DNA from: Rhodopirellula europaea 6C
Lineage (GTDB): Bacteria > Planctomycetota > Planctomycetia > Pirellulales > Pirellulaceae
Assembly (NCBI RefSeq): GCF_000338295.1
Contig: NZ_ANMO01000116.1
Span: 62,001 to 126,000 of the forward strand
Direction: 5' to 3'
DNA length: 64,000 nucleotides
Under the pieces are notes generated by a model, which was given only the letters and a program-made list of their open reading frames with translations, had not been told where the DNA came from and did no database searches. This document shows, one piece after another, positions 57,554-64,000 of the stretch (the first letter of the stretch is position 1; each line of letters starts with the position of its first letter). Both the position numbers and the translations under genes were made by a program.

Positions 57554-59181
57554 CACTTTACCTCGGGTCTCAGTAGGACGGGTTTGCCGAAGATGTCTTG
57601 GAACAATCCGGAATGACTTCGCATTGCGATTTGTTCCAGCGAGACATCGTCGACCCCCGGCGCCGAGATGACTAATCGCTTGCCTTCTTGCGTCACATTG
57701 ATTTCGCGAATTCGGCCGCTGCGCGTGTCATCCAACGCGATCGCCAATCGCAAAATCGCGGCCATCTTGGCCACCGCCACTCGGTCGTGTCGGTCAAGCG
57801 ATCCGTATCCTTCGTGGTTGCTTTGTGGTGAAGCCCGGCGGTGATACCGAGCGACCAACGCCACCAACATCAACTCTTGCTGAGACAGCCCAAACAGTTC
57901 GCTGTTTCGGATGATGTAGTAAGCGTGTTTGTGGTTGCTGTGCAGGCTGATGTACAAACCGACTTCGTGCAGCAATGCCGACACGTACAACAGCACTTCG
58001 TAGCGAGCGTCCAGCTGATGTTCTTTGGCGAGCTCTTCAAACAAACGGCGAGCCAATTCCGCGACGGCCCGCGAATGGATCTCGTCGATTTGGTATTTGC
58101 GTCCGAGTGACACCGCCGAGCGAATGATTTGTTGACGAAATTCGCTGGTCCAGTTGCCGCCCTGAACGATGTCGGCCAGCAACCCGTCTCGCAGATTGAT
58201 GTCGCTGACCAGGATGTGTTTCAAGTCAAAGTGCCGTGCCAGCATCGTGTAAGCCAGCAGAGCCGGGGCGAGCGTTTCCGCTTCGACAAAGGTCGCGCCA
58301 AACTTTTTGACGACCGCGTCTTCGCCCATTTCAAGGATTTGCTGGGTCAGTTCTTCGAGCTTGTCGACTGGAACGCGAGCCAGATTGGTTTCGTCCCAAT
58401 CTTCGATCAATCGGTGAGCGGCAAATCGGATGTCGCCGCCGATCGCGACCAAGTGCAGCTGCGTGTCCGTGCGAACCTGATCACCGATCCGAACCAGGAT
58501 TCGGCGGATGTGGGTTTCCAGCAACTCTCGCCAACGCACGCCGCGGGCACCCGATGCATCGAGCGTTTGCAACAATCGCAGCGACCCCAAGCGAAACGAC
58601 TCACTGTGCAAAACATTGCCGCCGCGAATGACCAGCAACTCGGTGCTGCCACCGCCGACTTCGACCACCAACGATTTGCTTTCGGCCGTTTCCGCCAAAG
58701 CCATCAACTGGGGTGTGATGCCCATGTAAGTGATGCGGTTCACTTCGGCTTCGTCGATCGGTTCGACGTCCAAACCGGTCGCCACATAAACTCGGTCAAT
58801 GAATGCCACGCGGTTGCTCGCTTCGCGAACGGCGCTGGTTGCGACAACGCGAATGTCGTTTGTTGAGTCGATGCCGTATTCCCGCAAGACTCGGCGGAAA
58901 CGTCTTAGAACCGCCGCGGCTCGTTCGATGCCTTTGCGAGACAATCGTCGCGTTTCGAATGCATCGCGACCCAAGTCGACCGGTTGCAGCAATGACTCAA
59001 GGGTTCGCACGCTGCCGTCGTGCAGGATTTCAGCGATGGCCATCCGGATGCTGGTCGCACCAATGTCAATCGCGGCAACGGTTCTGGGCGAACTGTCCAG
59101 CGGCGGCGTCGCGATGTGCGAGGTTGCCGTGTTGATGTGCGGAGCCGTTGCGGTGCTTCGCGGAGAGAGTGGATTGTCCAT
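57553..59181 (-). CDS. Ppx/GppA exopolyphosphatase family protein
   Basis: A 542-residue protein of the ASKHA fold. The N-terminal phosphatase domain has AAIDIGATSIRMAIAEI, VATSAVREASNR, LVVEVGGGSTELLVI and SFRLGSLRLLQ. The C-terminal part has an HD-type helical domain (LLHEVGLYISLHSNHKHAYYIIRNSELFGLSQQE, VALVARYHRR), as in Ppx/GppA enzymes that hydrolyse polyphosphate or pppGpp. Which of the two is the substrate cannot be told. The ATG at 59181 is preferred to the GTG at 59190. It overlaps the methyltransferase gene by one base, while the HAD gene upstream ends 17 bases before its start. It is probably part of a five-gene block. Confidence 0.92.
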   Translation of the reverse strand: MDNPLSPRSTATAPHINTATSHIATPPLDSSPRTVAAIDIGATSIRMAIAEILHDGSVRTLESLLQPVDLGRDAFETRRLSRKGIERAAAVLRRFRRVLREYGIDSTNDIRVVATSAVREASNRVAFIDRVYVATGLDVEPIDEAEVNRITYMGITPQLMALAETAESKSLVVEVGGGSTELLVIRGGNVLHSESFRLGSLRLLQTLDASGARGVRWRELLETHIRRILVRIGDQVRTDTQLHLVAIGGDIRFAAHRLIEDWDETNLARVPVDKLEELTQQILEMGEDAVVKKFGATFVEAETLAPALLAYTMLARHFDLKHILVSDINLRDGLLADIVQGGNWTSEFRQQIIRSAVSLGRKYQIDEIHSRAVAELARRLFEELAKEHQLDARYEVLLYVSALLHEVGLYISLHSNHKHAYYIIRNSELFGLSQQELMLVALVARYHRRASPQSNHEGYGSLDRHDRVAVAKMAAILRLAIALDDTRSGRIREINVTQEGKRLVISAPGVDDVSLEQIAMRSHSGLFQDIFGKPVLLRPEVK

Positions 59182-59198
59182 GTGCTTCACTCGGTTTC

Positions 59199-59897
59199 CT
59201 ATGCGGTGGATGCGAGAGGGACATCGAATCCGTGTCGTCGCAAAACATCAATTGCCTGTTCACCGCCCAAACACACTTCCGCCTTCCATCCGTGAGCGAG
59301 TGCGGCTTCCACGTTTTCCTCGCGATCGTCGACGAAGAGAATTTCTTCCGGTCGCAATTCCGCATTGTCACCTTCGCCCGGTCGCATTGCCAAGCACTCG
59401 CTGGCCAACTTCATCGCCGTTTCATAAATGACGCGGTCCGGTTTCATGCTCTGGGCCTCGTAGCTGACGACTTGCACGTCAAATGGACCGCTCATGATTT
59501 CCCAGCCTCGGCCGTTGACCCAGTTCCAATGGGCCGCACACGTGTTGCTGAGGATTCCGATCGGCACCTTCGCCTCACGCAATGATTGCAGAACGGCAAC
59601 CATCGACTCGATCGGTGTGAACATGTCACTAATCGCTCGCATGATGTCGCCTGTCGCGACCATCCCATTGGGCTGCACCAACGTCGCGTAAGCATCACGA
59701 ACCGCTTGGGCGAACTCCTCTTCTGAGATCAGTCCGGTTTCCAGCTGATTTTGCAAACCACCAACGTGAAGGATTTCGTCGGACGCTTCGCGGGTTCCAC
59801 CGAATAAGTCCGCCACATTGTCGCTGGCAAGGTTGCGGTCAAACGAGACCAGGATGTTCCCGAGGTCGAAGTAAACAAATCGAATGTCGGATGCCAT
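59199..59897 (-). CDS. HAD-family hydrolase (IA subfamily)
   Basis: A 232-residue protein of the haloacid-dehalogenase superfamily. Motif I FVYFDLGNILVSFD carries the nucleophilic aspartate, motif II is ILSNT, motif III is the lysine in SMKPDRVIY and motif IV is ILFVDDREENVEAA. The D-x-G form of motif I (DLG) is typical of IA members such as phosphatases and epoxide-hydrolase N-terminal domains. It acts in the cytosol; the substrate is not predictable. The ATG at 59897 overlaps the DUF1080 gene stop as TGATG. Confidence 0.9.
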   Translation of the reverse strand: MASDIRFVYFDLGNILVSFDRNLASDNVADLFGGTREASDEILHVGGLQNQLETGLISEEEFAQAVRDAYATLVQPNGMVATGDIMRAISDMFTPIESMVAVLQSLREAKVPIGILSNTCAAHWNWVNGRGWEIMSGPFDVQVVSYEAQSMKPDRVIYETAMKLASECLAMRPGEGDNAELRPEEILFVDDREENVEAALAHGWKAEVCLGGEQAIDVLRRHGFDVPLASTA

Positions 59898-60754
59898 CAG
59901 TCCAGTCCAAGAATGCGCAGATTTCGATACCAAGCTTCCGCGGGTTTTCCGGAATGGATTTGCAACGCGATCACGCCAACCTGTGGAATGCCTTCTTCGG
60001 TTTCAATGTAGTCGACCGTCTGAACACCGTTGAGGCTGATTTGGATTCGAGGTCCGTGGCATACAATCCGCATCTTGACCCAGTCGGTTTGTTCGGGGCG
60101 GTCGGTTTGTTCCGGTGTCGCTGATTGTGAGCCTTGATTGGCTTGTTCGGATGTTTCGGTTGCAGCGTCCTGCCCTGCCGCCGGTTGTTTCCACTCGACC
60201 TCGAACGGCGGTTCGGGCAGTTGCAGCATCCGACGCCGTCGAGATTCGTCGTACAACGCACCCCAAATGGATCGTTCAGCGGAATAACCCGCGTCGGCCT
60301 GATACCCGATCATCTCATGCGGAGGCACATCGTCGCTTTTCTTCGGGCGTCGCGAGCGGAATTGAATGCCCGCGTTGCGGCCTTCGCCACGCATTCGAAT
60401 CTCAGCCCGAAATTCGAAGTTGTCAAACTTCTCGGTCGTGGCCAGAAACTGGTTCTTGGGAATCGGTTGGTCGAGTCGGCCTGCCACGATCGATTCGTCT
60501 TCGATCCGGAACCACGAAGCATCCCCCTCAAATCCCGCCAGGATTTGGCCGTCAAACAACGACCGGCTTCGAGTTTTGAATTCTTCATCGCTGACGCCGA
60601 GATCTTCGCTCGGTTTCTCCGCCGTGGTCGCCAATTTGGGTTGGTCTTGGGCTTGAGTGCCCTGCCCCGCCGCCACCCAGACGACCGCCAACATCAACGC
60701 CGTGGTGACATGAGCAAACGAGACTTTCGCGGACAACAAATGGGGTGTGCTCAT
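59897..60754 (-). CDS. DUF1080 exported protein
   Basis: A 285-residue protein with a signal peptide (VSFAHVTTALMLAVVWVAAGQGTQAQ). The mature part belongs to the DUF1080 family (3-keto-disaccharide hydrolase type, jelly-roll fold): SLFDGQILAGFEGDASWFRIEDESIVAG, FRAEIRMRGEGRNAGIQFRSRRP, YQADAGYSAERSIWGALYDESRRR and VGVIALQIHSGKPAEAWYRNLRIL. A Gln/Thr/Asn-rich insert (about 200-230) interrupts the fold between strands. The family is very common in planctomycetes and usually periplasmic. ATG 60754 is chosen because the signal peptide begins there. It is divergent from ilvD. Confidence 0.9.
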   Translation of the reverse strand: MSTPHLLSAKVSFAHVTTALMLAVVWVAAGQGTQAQDQPKLATTAEKPSEDLGVSDEEFKTRSRSLFDGQILAGFEGDASWFRIEDESIVAGRLDQPIPKNQFLATTEKFDNFEFRAEIRMRGEGRNAGIQFRSRRPKKSDDVPPHEMIGYQADAGYSAERSIWGALYDESRRRRMLQLPEPPFEVEWKQPAAGQDAATETSEQANQGSQSATPEQTDRPEQTDWVKMRIVCHGPRIQISLNGVQTVDYIETEEGIPQVGVIALQIHSGKPAEAWYRNLRILGLD

Positions 60755-60774
60755 GGTCGAAATTCGCTTTTTTG

Positions 60775-60794
60775 AATTGAAACCGGTCTCAATT
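60775..60794. promoter_or_regulatory. 20-base near-perfect palindrome in the DUF1080/ilvD divergent region
   Basis: The sequence AATTGAAACCGGTCTCAATT is palindromic except for one mismatched pair. It lies 21 bases upstream of the DUF1080 start and 149 bases before the ilvD ATG. This could be an operator for a dimeric repressor, but no regulator gene or second copy is seen. Confidence 0.35.
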
Positions 60795-60942
60795 CCGAAC
60801 GGCGGAGAAGGGAACTTTGTCTGGGGTGTTCGTGAGATGAACTGCCCCGTCTTTGTAGTTTTCATGTCACCGATCATACTCTTTGACCCTTTCAAGGTGT
60901 TGCCACCCATCTCCGGCCGCTTTCCCCTGCCAAAACGATCTC

Positions 60943-62646
60943 ATGACCGCGTCTCAGCCTGAATCCGATTCCAATGCACTGAACAAGTACAGCAGCAAGA
61001 TCACCCAGCCGAAAAGCCAGGGTGCGTCGCAGGCAATGCTCTACGCCACCGGCATGTCCTCCGAGGACATGAACAAGCCTCAAGTCGGCATCGGCAGCAT
61101 GTGGTACGAGGGCAACAGCTGCAACATGCACTTGTTGGATCTTGCCGCGGACGTCAAAGCGGGTGTCACCGACGCCGGCATGGTCGGCATGCGTTTCAAC
61201 ACCATCGGTGTCTCGGACGGTATCTCGATGGGCACCGACGGGATGAGTTTCTCGTTGCAGAGTCGCGATCTGATTGCCGACTCGATCGAAACGATCATGG
61301 GGGCTCAGTGGTACGACGCGTTGATCACCCTGCCCGGCTGCGACAAGAACATGCCTGGTTGTTTGATGGCGATGGGACGCCTGAATCGTCCCGCCATCAT
61401 GGTCTACGGCGGAACCATCAAGCCCGGCAGCTACCGCGACGAGAAGCTGGACATTGTCAGCGCGTTCCAGTGTTACGGCCAATACATCGCCGGACAAATC
61501 AGCGAAGAAGAACGCAGTGAAATCGTTCGTCGAAGTTGTCCCGGTGCGGGAGCCTGCGGCGGCATGTACACGGCCAACACCATGGCCACCGCGATCGAAG
61601 CCTTGGGCATGGCCCTGCCCTACTCCGCCAGCATCCCTGCTGAGCATCCTGAAAAGAAAGAGGAATGCAAACGAGCCGGCCAAGCCATCCTGGAACTGCT
61701 GAAGAAAGACATCAAGCCTCGCGACATCATGACTCGCGGCGCATTCGAAGACGCGATGGTGACGTTGATGGCTCTCGGTGGCAGCACCAACGCGGTGCTT
61801 CACTTGATCGCGATGGCTCGCAGTGTCGATGTGCCACTGACGATCGAAGACTTCCAATCGGTTAGCGATCGCACACCGTTCTTGGCCGACTTGAAACCCA
61901 GCGGCAAGTTCGTGCAAGAAGACCTTCACAGCGTTGGTGGCACGCCCGCCGTGATGAAGTACTTGCTCGAAAAGGGCATGATCAAAGGCGAGCACATGAC
62001 CGTCACTGGCAAGACTCTGGCCGAGAACTTGGCCGATTTGCCTGGTTTGAAGACCGGCCAAAAAATCGTGTCGACGGTCGAAGAGCCAATCAAGAAATCA
62101 GGTCACATTCGAATCCTGAAGGGCTCGCTCGCAACCGAAGGCGCTGTCGCGAAAATCACCGGGAAAGAAGGCCTGCAGTTCAGCGGACCGGCTCGTGTTT
62201 ATGACAACGAAGAATTGATGCTTGCAGCCTTGGAGCAAAAGCAAATTCAAAAGGGCGACGTCGTCGTGATCCGTTACGAAGGACCCAAGGGTGGACCCGG
62301 CATGCCCGAGATGTTGACTCCGACCAGTGCCATCATGGGTGCTGGTTTGGGAAGCGACGTTGCGATGCTGACGGACGGCCGTTTCAGCGGCGGCAGCCAC
62401 GGCTTCATCGTTGGCCACATCACCCCCGAAGCCCAAGTCGGTGGTCCGATTGCACTGATCGAAGATGGCGACACGATCACGATTGACGCCGAAACGAACT
62501 CGTTGGATTTGGAAGTCGACGCGGCGGAATTGGAAGCTCGTCGATCCAAGTGGACCGCACCGCCACTGAAAGCCACTCGCGGAACGCTCTACAAGTACAT
62601 CAAGTGCGTGAAGAGCGCCAGCGAAGGCTGCGTCACCGACGAGTGA
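60943..62646 (+). CDS. ilvD: Dihydroxy-acid dehydratase
   Basis: A 567-residue iron-sulfur dehydratase of branched-chain amino-acid synthesis, which converts dihydroxy-isovalerate and dihydroxy-methylvalerate to 2-oxoacids. Landmarks are [29 protein letters not shown], the cluster cysteine in [53 protein letters not shown] and [22 protein letters not shown]. The ATG at 60943 gives a short hydrophilic leader before the conserved KITQPKSQG. Length is normal. No other ilv gene is nearby. The divergent upstream region carries a candidate operator palindrome. Confidence 0.96.
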   Translation: MTASQPESDSNALNKYSSKITQPKSQGASQAMLYATGMSSEDMNKPQVGIGSMWYEGNSCNMHLLDLAADVKAGVTDAGMVGMRFNTIGVSDGISMGTDGMSFSLQSRDLIADSIETIMGAQWYDALITLPGCDKNMPGCLMAMGRLNRPAIMVYGGTIKPGSYRDEKLDIVSAFQCYGQYIAGQISEEERSEIVRRSCPGAGACGGMYTANTMATAIEALGMALPYSASIPAEHPEKKEECKRAGQAILELLKKDIKPRDIMTRGAFEDAMVTLMALGGSTNAVLHLIAMARSVDVPLTIEDFQSVSDRTPFLADLKPSGKFVQEDLHSVGGTPAVMKYLLEKGMIKGEHMTVTGKTLAENLADLPGLKTGQKIVSTVEEPIKKSGHIRILKGSLATEGAVAKITGKEGLQFSGPARVYDNEELMLAALEQKQIQKGDVVVIRYEGPKGGPGMPEMLTPTSAIMGAGLGSDVAMLTDGRFSGGSHGFIVGHITPEAQVGGPIALIEDGDTITIDAETNSLDLEVDAAELEARRSKWTAPPLKATRGTLYKYIKCVKSASEGCVTDE

Positions 62647-62668
62647 ATCGGTAGTTGTTGAGTGCAAC

Positions 62669-62682
62669 GGGCTTGGAAGCCC
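62669..62682. repeat. Short palindrome GGGCTT-GG-AAGCCC
   Basis: A 14-base inverted repeat 22 bases past the ilvD stop. It has the same core as the 27-base elements that follow, read in the opposite direction. Confidence 0.7.
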
Positions 62683-62697
62683 ATTATGCGAGCGAGA

Positions 62698-62724
62698 GTA
62701 CGCTGGACTTCCAAGCCCGGCGAC
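62698..62724 (+). repeat. 27-base palindromic repeat element, copy 1
   Basis: Starts GTACGCTGGACTTCCAAG. It matches copy 2 at 25 of 27 bases and lies 36 bases before it. One G-to-A change breaks the palindrome. Confidence 0.8.
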
Positions 62725-62733
62725 CAGCAAAAC

Positions 62734-62760
62734 GTACGCTGGGCTTCCAAGCCCGGCGAT
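62734..62760 (+). repeat. 27-base palindromic repeat element, copy 2
   Basis: Starts GTACGCTGGGCTTCCAAG and contains the intact GGGCTTCCAAGCCC core. It lies between the convergent ilvD and sulfatase genes, 17 bases from the sulfatase stop. Confidence 0.8.
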
Positions 62761-62777
62761 ATCTGCCTCGATGCTCT

Positions 62778-64000
62778 CTACAACCGAGCCGGATTGACCG
62801 GAACCGTCGGGATCTCACCCGACGCTTTCTCTCGCAGTAAAGGACGCAATCGCCGGATGGCAGCAAGAGCTCGCTCATCCGGATTCTCGGCCAGGTTCTC
62901 GAATTCGTTCGGATCGCTTTGGTGGTCGTAAAGCTCGACCCCGTGCCGGCCTTCAGCCCATTCGGTGTATCGGTAGCGATGCGTTCGAATGCTGCATCCC
63001 ATCACTTGCTCGGGCAACCGATCATCCGCCGGACGCAAGACTTGCGTGATCGCCGTGCCGTTCCACTGGGCGACCGGATCGTTCAGCAATGGTTTCAAGC
63101 TGCGACCGGCCAGCCCGCTCGGTGACTCAATCCCAGCCAAATCGGTGAGCGTCGGGTAGATGTCCACGAACTCGACAATCCGATTGCAGGACCCGTGTCC
63201 CGTTTGCGATGGATCGCGAATGATCAGCGGCGATTGGGCTCCTTCTTCGAACAGCGTTCGCTTCTGCCAGACTCCGTTGTGTTCCCCAAGGTGGTAACCG
63301 TGATCGCTCCAGAACACCACGATCGTGTTGTCGGCCAGTCCCTGTTCATCCAGTGCATCGAGCAAGCGTCCGACTTGAGCGTCGACAAACGACACGCACG
63401 CGTAGTAAGCCTGAGTCGCCTTTAATAGCGTTGGTTCATCGAGCCCATAGTTGGGAACCGGACAATTGTGAGCGAACGCCGCCGTAGGAATGTCATCGCG
63501 ATCACCGGCGGGAGCGAAGGGCAATCGCAATGACTCCAACGGGTACATGTCGAAGTATTTCTTCGGCGCGACATAGGGAGTGTGTGGTCGAAAGAAACCG
63601 ACACCCAAGAAAAATGGCTCGTCCTTCTTCTCTCGCATTATCCGGATCGCCTCCGTTGCGATCATGCCATCGGTCTGTTCTTCGTCTTCGCCATCGGCCG
63701 CCAACCAACTCAGCGCTCCGCTGATCTTCCGGTGCGGTTCAGCATTGAAGATGAGGTGTTCTTCGTCTTTGTCCCGTCCCTTGGGATTGACCGTTTGGTT
63801 CCACGATGGCGGGTCATCAAAGCCGTCCGTTCCGATCGAGGCCGGCACGTTGTAGTGATAGATCTTGCCGACTCGAGCGGCAAAGTAACCGGCTTGTTGG
63901 AATGCTTGCGACAACGTGACGACGTTCGGAACTTCATCGCGAAAATGTCGGTCGAGGTCGTAGACTTTGATTTGATCGGGACGCAGTCCGGTCATCACCG
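62778..64000 (-). CDS. Sulfatase, iduronate-2-sulfatase-like (cut by window edge)
   Basis: The C-terminal 407 residues of a type I sulfatase; the N terminus with the formylglycine cysteine lies beyond the right edge. The first residues visible, [15 protein letters not shown], are those that directly follow the CxPSR signature in this family. Further landmarks are [64 protein letters not shown] and [17 protein letters not shown], all as in iduronate-2-sulfatase-like enzymes that remove sulfate esters from polysaccharides. No signal peptide can be assessed. It is convergent with ilvD. Confidence 0.93.
   Translation of the reverse strand, partial: VMTGLRPDQIKVYDLDRHFRDEVPNVVTLSQAFQQAGYFAARVGKIYHYNVPASIGTDGFDDPPSWNQTVNPKGRDKDEEHLIFNAEPHRKISGALSWLAADGEDEEQTDGMIATEAIRIMREKKDEPFFLGVGFFRPHTPYVAPKKYFDMYPLESLRLPFAPAGDRDDIPTAAFAHNCPVPNYGLDEPTLLKATQAYYACVSFVDAQVGRLLDALDEQGLADNTIVVFWSDHGYHLGEHNGVWQKRTLFEEGAQSPLIIRDPSQTGHGSCNRIVEFVDIYPTLTDLAGIESPSGLAGRSLKPLLNDPVAQWNGTAITQVLRPADDRLPEQVMGCSIRTHRYRYTEWAEGRHGVELYDHQSDPNEFENLAENPDERALAAIRRLRPLLREKASGEIPTVPVNPARL

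Overview
The window is a gene-dense, moderately GC-rich chromosomal segment of a planctomycete, most likely a Rhodopirellula-type member of the Pirellulaceae. Several sequence signs support this: a DUF1552 protein coupled to a multi-DUF (1587/1595/1592/1588/1585) cytochrome-like protein, an iduronate-2-sulfatase-like sulfatase, a DUF1080 protein, a Gly/Ser-rich secreted protein with two TIGR03000-type domains, an ECF sigma factor coupled to a Ser/Thr kinase, Tat- and Sec-exported proteins, and many TTG/GTG starts with ATGA, GTGA or TGATG junctions. I see no insertion sequence, prophage, CRISPR array, rRNA or tRNA gene. The genus assignment is inference; the gene calls rest on motifs in the translated sequence.

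Layout, left to right. 1-2.9 kb: a truncated secreted esterase, a BtuF-like binding protein, hisI and a quinone oxidoreductase. 2.9-10.7 kb: a minus-strand signalling run in transcription order: HDAC-family deacetylase, ECF sigma factor, membrane Ser/Thr kinase with an extracytoplasmic sensor region, and a 1150-residue hybrid histidine kinase. 10.7-20.4 kb: a membrane protein and exported alpha/beta hydrolase, an exported SUMF1-fold protein without catalytic cysteines, a ComB phosphatase, a CPXCG protein, a leucine-rich-repeat lipoprotein, and a Tat lipoprotein solute-binding protein followed by a cryptochrome-DASH. 20.5-31.2 kb: xylB overlapping proB, a glycosyltransferase, an aldo/keto reductase, the DUF1552/cytochrome pair, and a TPR protein coupled to a WXG100-like small protein.

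31.5-40 kb: a sugar isomerase/epimerase, a Gfo/Idh/MocA oxidoreductase and a complete glcDEF-type glycolate oxidase, then a DEAD-box helicase. 40-49.7 kb: a minus-strand run of pyrG, DUF1844, a large exported TPR protein, an ExbB/TolQ protein, an ExbD/TolR protein and a 920-residue membrane protein that joins a proline-rich linker to a squalene-cyclase-like alpha-toroid domain. 49.8-64 kb: small hypotheticals, a PQQ-type beta-propeller, a Tat-exported TIM-barrel isomerase, the TIGR03000 protein, an exported isoaspartyl methyltransferase coupled to a Ppx/GppA phosphatase, a HAD phosphatase coupled to a DUF1080 protein, ilvD, and a sulfatase running off the right edge.

Most worth following up are the deacetylase-sigma-kinase-kinase signalling cluster, the TPR-ExbB-ExbD-toroid operon that could be a Tol/Ton-like force-transducing machine, the WXG100-like/TPR pair, and a family of about 27-base palindromic repeats that shows a compensatory base-pair change between copies.
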